A DNA stretch of 12,173 nucleotides from positions 1 through 12,173 of the forward strand of contig JAHIER010000025.1 of the NCBI GenBank assembly GCA_018901555.1, read 5' to 3'. The DNA is from Patescibacteria group bacterium. Its GTDB lineage: Bacteria; Patescibacteriota; Minisyncoccia; UBA9983. Positions within the stretch are counted from its first letter, which is position 1, and every line of letters begins with the position of its first letter. Below the pieces are notes generated by a model. The model made no database searches and was not told the DNA's origin. It was given only the letters and a program-made list of their open reading frames with translations. This document shows positions 6,314-12,173 of the stretch, piece after piece. The translations under genes were made by a program, and so were the position numbers.

Positions 6314-7947
6314 CAAAATATATTTTTGTAGTTGGCGGTGTTATATCAGGAGTAGGGAAGGGAGTAGCCTCTGCTTCTATTGGGAAAATTTTACAATTTC
6401 ATGGTTTTGATGTTACCGCTATAAAGATTGATCCATATGTTAATGTTGATGCCGGCACCATGAATCCAACAGAACATGGAGAAGTTTTTGTTCTAAATGA
6501 AGGGACAGAATGCGATCAAGACATGGGCAATTATGAAAGATTTTTAGACATAACTCTGCCATCTTCAAATTACATGACTACCGGAAGCGTTTATCAAAAA
6601 GTGATTGAAAGAGAACGCAGCCTTCATTATAAAGGTCGATGCGTGCAAGTTATTCCTCATATTACTGATGAAATTATTAATGCTATTAAAAATGCTAGCA
6701 AAAGAAATAAATCTGATTTTGTAATGATAGAAGTCGGCGGAACTGTTGGAGATTATGAAAATGTTTTGTTCTTGGAAGCCGCCAGGCAAATGAAACTTAT
6801 GATGCCTAATGATGTTTTATTTGTTATGGTCAGTTATTTACCCATTCCTTCAAAAATTGGAGAAATGAAAAGCAAGCCAACTCAACAAGCAGTAAAGGCT
6901 CTTAATACCACAGGCATTCAGGCTGATATAATTATTGCTAGATCACGCTTGCCTTTAGACAAAAAAAGAAAAGAAAAATTGGCAATTTTCTGTAATGTTT
7001 CTGAAGAAGCTATTATTTCCGCTCCTGATGTTGAAAGTATTTATGAGGTGCCGTTAAATTTTGAAAAAGACAAATTAAGCAGCACTATTTTTGAAAAACT
7101 TAAAATAAAATCCAAAAAGAAAGATGCTAAAAAATGGATTAATCTTGTTAAAAATATAAAAGAAGCGAAAAAATCTGTAAAAATAGGAGTTGTTGGCAAA
7201 TATTTTGGAACAGGAGATTTTATTTTAGCTGATTCTTATATTTCTGTATTGGAAGCAATCAAACACGCTGCCTATTATCATAAAGTTAAACCAATAATAG
7301 AATGGATTGATTCTGAAAAATTAGAAAAAAATAGAAAAACAATAAAAGATTTAAAAAAATATGACGGCATTATTGTTCCAGGAGGATTCGGCAACAGGGG
7401 AGTGGAAGGTAAAATAAAAGCTATACAATTTTGCCGTGAAAACAAGATTCCTTATTTTGGATTATGCTACGGAATGCAGTTATTGGTTGTGGAATTCGCC
7501 AGAAATGTCTGCAGGCTCAAAAAAGCCAATACCACGGAAATTGATGAAAAAACAAATTATCCGGTAATTGATATAATGCCGGAGCAGAAAAAAAATATGG
7601 CAGAAAAAAATTACGGCGCCACTATGCGTTTAGGCGCTTATCCGGCTGTTCTTAAGAAAAAAACTATCGCTTTTTCTGCTTATAAAGATCATTTAATTTC
7701 TGAGAGACATCGCCATCGTTTTGAAGTTAATCCTGATTTTATAGAAAATTTAGAAAAAGGAGGATTAATTTTTTCCGGTCAATCACCAGACAAAAGATTA
7801 ATGGAAATTGCAGAATTACCCAGAGAAAAACATTTATTTTTTTTGGGCACGCAATTTCATCCGGAATTTAAATCACATCCGTTAAATCCACATCCTTTGT
7901 TTAGAGAATTTATAAAATCAGCGATAGTTAAGCGGGCAAAACATTAA
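6310..7947 (+). CDS. pyrG: CTP synthase (glutamine-hydrolysing)
   Basis: Makes CTP from UTP, ATP and glutamine, the last step of pyrimidine nucleotide synthesis; 545 residues, full length. The N-terminal amidoligase domain (1-267) begins with the P-loop GGVISGVGKGVASASIG (9-25), then KIDPYVNVDAGTMNP and EVGGTVGDYE. The C-terminal class I glutamine amidotransferase (about 290-545) has PGGFGNRGVEGK, the nucleophile C386 in GLCYGMQ, ERHRHRFEVN, and the H517/E519 pair in QFHPEF. GLCYGMQ in place of the usual GICLGMQ, and the NYMTTGSVYQKVIERER stretch in place of the common TTGKIYQ form, are mild variants. The ATG lies in the rplI stop. The last 20 bases are also the end of rpmA on the other strand, leaving no room for a conventional terminator between them. 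In CPR bacteria without full pyrimidine synthesis, this enzyme may work on scavenged uridine nucleotides (inference). Confidence 0.98.
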   Translation: MTKYIFVVGGVISGVGKGVASASIGKILQFHGFDVTAIKIDPYVNVDAGTMNPTEHGEVFVLNEGTECDQDMGNYERFLDITLPSSNYMTTGSVYQKVIERERSLHYKGRCVQVIPHITDEIINAIKNASKRNKSDFVMIEVGGTVGDYENVLFLEAARQMKLMMPNDVLFVMVSYLPIPSKIGEMKSKPTQQAVKALNTTGIQADIIIARSRLPLDKKRKEKLAIFCNVSEEAIISAPDVESIYEVPLNFEKDKLSSTIFEKLKIKSKKKDAKKWINLVKNIKEAKKSVKIGVVGKYFGTGDFILADSYISVLEAIKHAAYYHKVKPIIEWIDSEKLEKNRKTIKDLKKYDGIIVPGGFGNRGVEGKIKAIQFCRENKIPYFGLCYGMQLLVVEFARNVCRLKKANTTEIDEKTNYPVIDIMPEQKKNMAEKNYGATMRLGAYPAVLKKKTIAFSAYKDHLISERHRHRFEVNPDFIENLEKGGLIFSGQSPDKRLMEIAELPREKHLFFLGTQFHPEFKSHPLNPHPLFREFIKSAIVKRAKH

Positions 7948-8206
7948 CAACCTTGCGTTTTTTAATTTGTCCATCAAAACCTTTTTTGTTTTTTTTTGTA
8001 AATTTTACAATCCCTGTTTTAATAGCATAAAGAGTATGATCATGACCAACACGCACGTTTTCTCCGGCCATAATGCTAGTTCCGCGCTGGCGCACTAAAA
8101 TAGAACCAGCTTTGGCAGGTTGACCGCTATAAAGTTTAACACCCAAATATTTGGGCCCTGAATCGCGTAAATTTTTAGCTGAGCCTTGAGCTTTACGATG
8201 TGCCAT
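7928..8206 (-). CDS. rpmA: 50S ribosomal protein bL27
   Basis: Large-subunit protein whose N-terminal tail reaches the peptidyl-transferase centre. I chose the ATG at 8206, giving 92 residues that begin MAHRKAQGSAKN like other bL27 proteins. A longer frame from a TTG at 8224 would add six residues that do not fit the family, and there is no cleavable Firmicutes-type N-terminal extension. Conserved blocks are LGVKLYSGQ, AGSILVRQRGT, AGENVRVGHDHTLYA and the basic C-terminal KKRKVVNVLP. A short Lys/Gly-rich insertion (about 73-84) lengthens the last strand pair. bL21, the usual partner gene, is not adjacent. The gene overlaps pyrG tail-to-tail by 20 bases and starts 8 bases from the divergent membrane-protein gene. 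Confidence 0.96.
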   Translation of the reverse strand: MAHRKAQGSAKNLRDSGPKYLGVKLYSGQPAKAGSILVRQRGTSIMAGENVRVGHDHTLYAIKTGIVKFTKKNKKGFDGQIKKRKVVNVLPA

Positions 8207-8214
8207 ATAAAAAT

Positions 8215-8610
8215 ATGTTAGCAAAAATAAAAAATTTTAGCAAGGCTTATGAAAAAGATCTAATAATTATTTTGATTATTTTTTTGGTTGCTTTAATAAG
8301 TTTTGGCCTTGGCAGGTTATCAAAACTCCAAGAAAATAAGGCGCCTATAAGTATTGAAAATATGGTGGGCAATACTGGCTTATTAGACTCTAATAAGCCT
8401 GTTTTAAGCCCAGAAACAGCCCAAAATGAGGCTTTTTTGTCTAATGATGAGGGTTTACTAGTGGGATCTAAAAATGGAACAAAATATCATTATCCTTGGT
8501 GTTCTGGCGCTTTGCGTATTAAAGAAGAAAATAAGGTCTGGTTTAATTCAGTGGAAGAAGCCCGTCAGGCTGGCTACACCCCAGCTGCAAATTGCAAAGG
8601 ATTGAAATAG
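8215..8610 (+). CDS. Single-pass membrane protein with a Cys/His metal-binding-like C-terminal module
   Basis: I know of no gene name for it. From the ATG at 8215 it is 131 residues; an in-frame ATG at 8200 would add MPYKN but overlap rpmA by 7 bases, so the shorter form is preferred. A membrane helix (about 15-33, rich in Ile, Leu and Phe) follows a basic N-terminus, so the rest probably lies outside. A low-complexity linker (40-78) leads to a compact C-terminal module: VGSKNGTKYHYPWC (H92, C96), then NKVWFNSVEEARQAGYTPAANC (C127). This resembles the short Ada-type metal-binding fold (pattern YHxxxC ... N+xxFxSxEEAxxxGYxPCxxC), but the PCxxC pair is reduced to one Cys, leaving a His and two Cys. 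Metal binding or a covalent role for C96/C127 is inference. It converges on the nuclease gene with a 16-base gap. Confidence 0.85.
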   Translation: MLAKIKNFSKAYEKDLIIILIIFLVALISFGLGRLSKLQENKAPISIENMVGNTGLLDSNKPVLSPETAQNEAFLSNDEGLLVGSKNGTKYHYPWCSGALRIKEENKVWFNSVEEARQAGYTPAANCKGLK

Positions 8611-8626
8611 AATTTTTCCAATTTTT

Positions 8627-9814
8627 TTATTCTTTGGGTTCTTCTTTTGAGTTTTTCTTTTTAGAAGCAGTGAGGACTGAAAATTTTTTAACAGCGCGTA
8701 GAGATAAGATTTTCTCCTGAATATCATTTGGTAGGGAAGAGAGAATTTTTTCCAGTTTTTTCTCGTCAGCATCTAAAATTTCCTGCCATTTATTGATTGG
8801 CTCTAAAATTTCTTTTATTTTGGACATATCATATGAAAATCTTTCCTGTATTTTTCTAGTTAGATAACCGTCATCACCAAAAACCCGTTCTATTTTTTTA
8901 TCATCCATAAATCCGTAGATAACTGATTTTAATTCATCAAGACGATCATCATTGATTTCATTTTGTTTTTTTAATTCAAAATATTCTAATACAACTTTTT
9001 TTACCTGGTCATCGTCAAGTTTTGAATACTGACTTTCATAAAGATGTTTCCACATCGGGCATGTCTGACGATAACCGCACCAATCACATAAAGAAGAGGG
9101 GTATGGCGGAAAATCAAAATTATTATTTTTTCTTTCTTCTATTTCATTAATAGTACTGATTATTTTTTCTTTGGTTTTTTCTAGTTGTTCTGCTGAGCGA
9201 GAAGTAGAAACTTTTTCTCCGTGTTTTAAAAAATAAAAACTAAGTTTAATATTTTGCGGAGACAAATGAGGCCAACGCTTTATCAATCCTAAATGGTAAA
9301 TAGACATCTGCGCATCCTGATCAATCATATCTTTTGACGGCAATCTTTTTTGAGTCTTGTAATCAATAATTTCATAAATTTTTTCATCGCGATCTTTGTC
9401 AATCCTGTCAATAATGCCGGCTAAAACATGTTTTTCTCCTTTTTTTTCATCTTCAATTTCCGTTTCAAAACGTGATTCCAGTTCAACTACATTAAAATTC
9501 CAAGGATGATTTTCTTTGTAAAAATTTTTTAACAAAATAATGCCTTCATCATAATAAGCTTTGATTTTTTCTCCATCTTTTTCCATACTAAAGGCTGAAG
9601 TTTTTTCCTCCCAAACATTGCGGAAAAAGTCTATAATTTGGTCTATGGTAGGGTAGAGCGGACTTCGTTCAAACATATACTTTAAAGAACTGTGGATAGC
9701 GCCACCAAAAATCGCCTCAATGTTTTTAGGAACACGAATTTTATCAATTTCCTGAAATTTATATTTCAGTGGACAATTTTTATATGTCTCTAAAGCAGAG
9801 TAGGATATTCTCAT
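8627..9814 (-). CDS. PD-(D/E)XK nuclease with iron-sulfur cysteines (RecB/AddB/Cas4-like) and a Gp157-like tail
   Basis: A DNA-processing nuclease of the RecB-nuclease superfamily. From the ATG at 9814 it is 395 residues. The N-terminus ISYSALETYKNCPLKYKF carries the first cluster Cys (C14). The catalytic set follows: H41 (GGAIHSSL), D136 (GIIDRID), D151 and K153 (IIDYKT), and QxxxY at 169-173. The other three cluster cysteines are C243, C246 and C252 (SLCDWCGYRQTC), matching the AddB/Cas4 4Fe-4S arrangement. After about residue 260 comes a charged 130-residue extension with a Gp157-like pattern (DRLDELKSVIYGFMDDK, then GYLTRKIQERFSY). A TTG at 9826, four bases after AAAAGG, is an alternative start adding MCEV; it has the only passable Shine-Dalgarno seen here. 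No helicase partner (AddA, RecC/D) or CRISPR genes lie in the window, so repair, recombination and defence roles all remain open. Confidence 0.9.
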   Translation of the reverse strand: MRISYSALETYKNCPLKYKFQEIDKIRVPKNIEAIFGGAIHSSLKYMFERSPLYPTIDQIIDFFRNVWEEKTSAFSMEKDGEKIKAYYDEGIILLKNFYKENHPWNFNVVELESRFETEIEDEKKGEKHVLAGIIDRIDKDRDEKIYEIIDYKTQKRLPSKDMIDQDAQMSIYHLGLIKRWPHLSPQNIKLSFYFLKHGEKVSTSRSAEQLEKTKEKIISTINEIEERKNNNFDFPPYPSSLCDWCGYRQTCPMWKHLYESQYSKLDDDQVKKVVLEYFELKKQNEINDDRLDELKSVIYGFMDDKKIERVFGDDGYLTRKIQERFSYDMSKIKEILEPINKWQEILDADEKKLEKILSSLPNDIQEKILSLRAVKKFSVLTASKKKNSKEEPKE

Positions 9815-9861
9815 AACTTCGCACAATATACCTTTTCCGACGTTGTTTTATTTTAACCTTA

Positions 9862-10182
9862 TTATGGCGTAGGTGTAATTAGATTCATTTGAGGAGCATT
9901 TTCTATGCTTTCTATCTCTTGCCCAACCTTAATTCTTTCCATATTATCAATAAAAGATTCCCAAATAAGATCTATAAAGATATTATACCAAAGATATTTT
10001 GCTGGATTTGAAAGATATTCATTCCACACATTTTTTGTTCCTTCCCAAACATAATTCCAGTTACTTTGGAAGGATTCTCCCTCAATAATTGATCTTAAAC
10101 TAATACCCAAATAGCTCAAAATAAAAATGACGACAATTATAAGGATAATTAATTTTATAAGACCTCCTTGTTGATTCATCAT
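9862..10182 (-). CDS. Small single-pass membrane protein downstream of the M23 peptidase
   Basis: A 106-residue protein I cannot name. A short polar N-terminus (MMNQQGG) precedes one strong membrane helix (about 8-27, mostly Ile, Leu and Val). An amphipathic, Trp/Tyr-rich segment follows (about 39-83, containing NWNYVWEGTKNVWNEYL and AKYLWYNIFIDLIW), then an acidic, proline-ending tail. From memory, similar short proteins with the ILSYxGI...YVW...W pattern are frequent in Patescibacteria; this was not checked. The gene starts 19 bases after the M23 peptidase stop on the same strand, so an operon and a joint role in envelope remodelling are plausible but unproven. A perfect TATAAT just upstream could give it its own transcript. 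ATG-ATG gives two possible starts one codon apart. Confidence 0.82.
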   Translation of the reverse strand: MMNQQGGLIKLIILIIVVIFILSYLGISLRSIIEGESFQSNWNYVWEGTKNVWNEYLSNPAKYLWYNIFIDLIWESFIDNMERIKVGQEIESIENAPQMNLITPTP

Positions 10183-10192
10183 ATTAAATTAA

Positions 10193-10198
10193 ATTATA
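10193..10198 (-). promoter_or_regulatory. Candidate -10 box upstream of the small membrane-protein gene
   Basis: A perfect TATAAT on the minus strand lies 10 bases before the start codon at 10182, in the 19-base gap after the M23 peptidase gene. Transcription starting about 7 bases after it would leave a leader of only a few bases. The -35 position (TTCTTA-like, about 10215-10220) is poor and lies inside the end of the peptidase gene. AT-rich context makes chance possible. Confidence 0.35.
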
Positions 10199-10201
10199 CT
10201 A

Positions 10202-11491
10202 TTAATCTCCCAGATAAGAAAGTGGATTCAAATAGCTGCTACGCGAAGCTACTGGCAAAGTTAACATGGTGCCACAAACTTTGCTCTTAATCTGATCAAC
10301 TTTTACACCCTGACTGGCAAAAACAGCAAAATGAAGATGCGGACCAGTAGTATAGCCAGTATTTCCGCTATAACCGATAATTTGTCCGGTTTCAATTTGC
10401 TGGCCATTAGAAACTTTTATCAACGAGAGATGCGCATAAAGCGTGCTTAGATTGTTAGGATGCTCAATTAAAACCCATTTGCCATAAGAAACTCCTCCAC
10501 ATTGTTTATCAGTATCTCCTATTCCAATTATCACTCCGCTGTTGGAACTTTTTATTGGCGTTCCAATACTAGCCCTAAAATCAATACCATTATGACCCAT
10601 GCCATTATAAACTTGGGGATTTTGAGTGGCAAAGGGCGTATTGCCAAAATATTGCGTAATTACAACTTGATCAAAAGGCCATTTTAAGATGCCAGACACA
10701 GATGGCGGTAAAGAATTAGGATCAATTTCTATACTGATCTGCAATTCAATATCCCTAATTTCATCTTCTAAGGCCTTTTGCTTGGCTAATCTGTCTGCTA
10801 ATAATTTTTTATAATTTTCTTCCTTATTTTTAGTTTCTTTTAATAAGGTATTTTTTGTTGATTTATTTGATTCTACCAAAGTTTTTTGATCAACAAGTTT
10901 TGATTTTAATCCTTCCAAACTTTTCTTTTCAGATTCCCTTTCAATCTTCTCATTTTCAAGAATTTCTTTCAAATCTTTTAATTCCTGCAGGTTTACATTT
11001 ATTTGATTTTGGAAACTTTCCATTCTTTCCAAGTCTCCAAAAAAATCAGAAAATTTATCGCTTGATAAAGTAATTTCAGCTAATGATTGTGATTCTATTT
11101 CATTTATACTGCGCATTGTTTCTGACAAAACAATTTTTCTGTCTTTAATAGATTCTGATTTGTCATCAATTTCTAATTCCAATCTCTCTATGTTATAAGT
11201 AGTTGCTTCAACTTGTTTATTTGTATAATAAATATCAGAATTAAATTTTTTAAGATTAAGTTCCAGTTTTTTTATTTCGTTATTAAGAGTATCTTTTTGT
11301 TCAGATACCTGATCAAGTTGCTGTTTATATTCATTAATTTCTTTCTGAATCTCGGCCATCTGGCTGTTTCTATCTTCTATTAAAAATTTTAATTCATCAA
11401 CGCGCGAAGCATCAACCGGAATAGCCAATAGCCAATAGCCAATAGCCAATAATACCAAAAAACTAATTATTTTATATTTTTTTGACGGCAT
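10202..11491 (-). CDS. Secreted coiled-coil M23 peptidoglycan hydrolase (EnvC/LytM-like)
   Basis: A 429-residue exported murein endopeptidase. The N-terminus is a signal peptide (KKYK, hydrophobic core about 8-25, likely cleavage after VDA at 28). A long coiled coil runs about 30-255, rich in Glu, Lys, Leu and Gln, followed by the LytM/M23 domain (about 266-429). The zinc and catalytic residues are intact: H300 and D304 (GHNGIDF), H354 (YAHLS), and H385/H387 (GPHLHFAV). It is therefore probably an active enzyme and not a degenerate EnvC-type activator. No FtsEX genes are in view. The ATG at 11491 lies inside the end of gltX (20-base overlap) without a Shine-Dalgarno. The signal-peptide codons 14-24 consist of a 7-bp tandem repeat of 4.3 copies; losing or gaining one copy would shift the frame and stop translation within about a dozen codons, an unusual feature for an envelope hydrolase. 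Confidence 0.95.
   Translation of the reverse strand: MPSKKYKIISFLVLLAIGYWLLAIPVDASRVDELKFLIEDRNSQMAEIQKEINEYKQQLDQVSEQKDTLNNEIKKLELNLKKFNSDIYYTNKQVEATTYNIERLELEIDDKSESIKDRKIVLSETMRSINEIESQSLAEITLSSDKFSDFFGDLERMESFQNQINVNLQELKDLKEILENEKIERESEKKSLEGLKSKLVDQKTLVESNKSTKNTLLKETKNKEENYKKLLADRLAKQKALEDEIRDIELQISIEIDPNSLPPSVSGILKWPFDQVVITQYFGNTPFATQNPQVYNGMGHNGIDFRASIGTPIKSSNSGVIIGIGDTDKQCGGVSYGKWVLIEHPNNLSTLYAHLSLIKVSNGQQIETGQIIGYSGNTGYTTGPHLHFAVFASQGVKVDQIKSKVCGTMLTLPVASRSSYLNPLSYLGD
11421..11450. repeat. Heptanucleotide tandem repeat (4.3 copies) in the M23 signal-peptide codons
   Basis: The plus-strand unit atagcca is repeated four times perfectly (11421-11448) plus two further bases. Read on the minus strand it encodes residues 14-24 of the M23 peptidase (LLAIGYWLLAI), so the repeat supplies much of the hydrophobic core of the signal peptide. 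The unit is not a multiple of three, so single-copy changes shift the frame; three copies restore it. Confidence 0.9.
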
Positions 11492-12173
11492 TTTTTATTC
11501 TATTTAATGTCTCTTTTTTCCCTAATATTTCAGCAACAATAAAAGGTTCTGGCGATTTTTCAAGGCCGGTTAAGGCCGTTCTGAAAGGCCAAAGCACATT
11601 GCCTCTGCCCTGCTCTTCTGCATGATCCCAAACTTTTTCTTTAATATTGTGCGACACAAAATCATTTTCATCTATTTCATTTATCATTTCTGAAATTTTT
11701 TCTAAATGTTGTTTTATTTTTCCCCAATCTGTTTCATCACGCCATAATAATAATTTTTTTTCATATTCCGGCTGTTCAAAAAAATAATCTATCTCCTCCC
11801 CTGCTTCTGCAAAGTTGTTCATTCTTTCTTGTTTTATTTTTAAAATCTTTTTAATCTTATCTTTGTCTTTATACTTTTCTAAATATGGCTGGCACATTTC
11901 AAATAATTTTTCTTCATCAAGTTTTTTAATATAATGACTGTTTATCCAATTTAATTTTTTAATATTAAAAATGGCTCCTGATTTTTGGACCTTAAGAAAA
12001 TCAAATTGTTCTATAAGTTCTTCCATTGAAAAAATTTCTTGTTCAGTGCCAGGATTCCAGCCAATTAAAGCCAAAAAATTAATCATGGCTTCTGGTAAAT
12101 AACCTTTTTGTTTATAGTAAGAAAGCGAAACGATTTCGCCATGTTTTCTTTTGGAAAGTTTTGATCTGTCTTC
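11472..12173 (-). CDS. gltX: Glutamyl-tRNA synthetase, C-terminal part (5' end beyond the right edge)
   Basis: Class I synthetase charging tRNA-Glu (and often tRNA-Gln, to be amidated by GatCAB). The frame is open from the window edge; the first visible residues are EDRSKLSKRKHGEI, which contain the KMSKS-type motif KLSKR. They are followed by YLPEAMINFLALIGWNP, the standard start of the stem-contact and anticodon-binding region. About 233 residues are visible, ending AEILGKKETLNRIKNAVKKI. The catalytic Rossmann half with the HIGH motif is off-window, so the discriminating-type question cannot be settled here. An internal ATG at 12086 is not the start, because the conserved KLSKR lies upstream of it. 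The last 20 bases are shared with the start of the M23 peptidase gene, indicating a common transcript. Confidence 0.96.
   Translation of the reverse strand, partial: EDRSKLSKRKHGEIVSLSYYKQKGYLPEAMINFLALIGWNPGTEQEIFSMEELIEQFDFLKVQKSGAIFNIKKLNWINSHYIKKLDEEKLFEMCQPYLEKYKDKDKIKKILKIKQERMNNFAEAGEEIDYFFEQPEYEKKLLLWRDETDWGKIKQHLEKISEMINEIDENDFVSHNIKEKVWDHAEEQGRGNVLWPFRTALTGLEKSPEPFIVAEILGKKETLNRIKNAVKKI

Noticed and set aside
8596..8628. Possible weak terminator between the small membrane-protein gene and the nuclease
   Set aside because: A stem of about 9 pairs can be drawn only with two G-U pairs and an internal loop, from A/T-rich arms merging into the T-run. Too weak to list.
10163..10169. Strong Shine-Dalgarno AAGGAGG on the minus strand
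   Set aside because: It is inside the coding sequence of the 106-residue protein (codons for Gln-Gly-Gly) with no start codon at usable spacing in that frame.
10226..10250. Partly symmetrical sequence near the end of the M23 gene
   Set aside because: Only 5-bp arms (tagct/agcta) with an asymmetric interior; not convincing as a terminator or inserted element.
1..12173. CRISPR array, tRNA, rRNA, insertion sequence, prophage or toxin-antitoxin genes
   Set aside because: No spaced direct repeats, no cloverleaf-like sequence, no transposase or integrase motif and no unexplained coding gap were seen. The nuclease resembles Cas4 but has no Cas neighbours.

Overview
The window is AT-rich and very tightly packed, with no gene-free stretch longer than about 47 bases. 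Its gene content and protein style (short, lysine-rich, minimal housekeeping proteins, with many stop/start overlaps) point to a Candidate Phyla Radiation bacterium (Patescibacteria), probably a Parcubacteria-like lineage. The presence of bL9 argues mildly against Microgenomates, where this protein is commonly absent. TGA is used as a true stop (ctpA and rplI both end in TGA inside ATGA overlaps), so the UGA=Gly code of Gracilibacteria/Absconditabacteria does not apply. The taxonomic call is inference; no marker gene was aligned.

Layout from left to right. (1) Minus-strand cluster corA > cysS > dnaB, with dnaB running off the left edge: a CorA-type divalent cation channel, cysteinyl-tRNA synthetase and the replicative helicase. 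(2) Plus-strand cluster tgt > ctpA > rplI > pyrG, with every junction overlapping by 1 or 4 bases (TAATG, ATGA, ATGA): a tRNA-guanine transglycosylase-family protein, an S41 C-terminal processing protease, ribosomal protein bL9 and CTP synthase. (3) Minus-strand rpmA (bL27), whose 3' end overlaps the 3' end of pyrG by 20 bases. (4) A small plus-strand membrane-anchored protein diverging from rpmA with only 8 bases between the starts. (5) Minus-strand cluster gltX > M23 peptidase > small membrane protein > PD-(D/E)XK iron-sulfur nuclease, with gltX running off the right edge.

Most of the window is translation machinery (CysS, GltX, bL9, bL27, TGT), replication and nucleotide supply (DnaB, CtpS), and envelope proteins (CorA, CtpA, M23 hydrolase, two single-pass proteins). 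I see no CRISPR array, insertion sequence, tRNA, rRNA or riboswitch.

The observations most worth following are local. The TGT protein has lost the whole CxCxxC zinc-site segment while keeping its catalytic aspartates. The same gene carries a perfect 10-bp-stem hairpin followed by a T-run, which resembles an in-gene terminator or an inserted palindromic element. The M23 peptidase has a 7-bp tandem repeat of four copies inside its signal-peptide codons, and copy-number change would switch the gene off. Visible starts almost entirely lack Shine-Dalgarno sequences, and several have a -10-like box close enough to suggest leaderless mRNAs. No complete new multi-gene system is evident.
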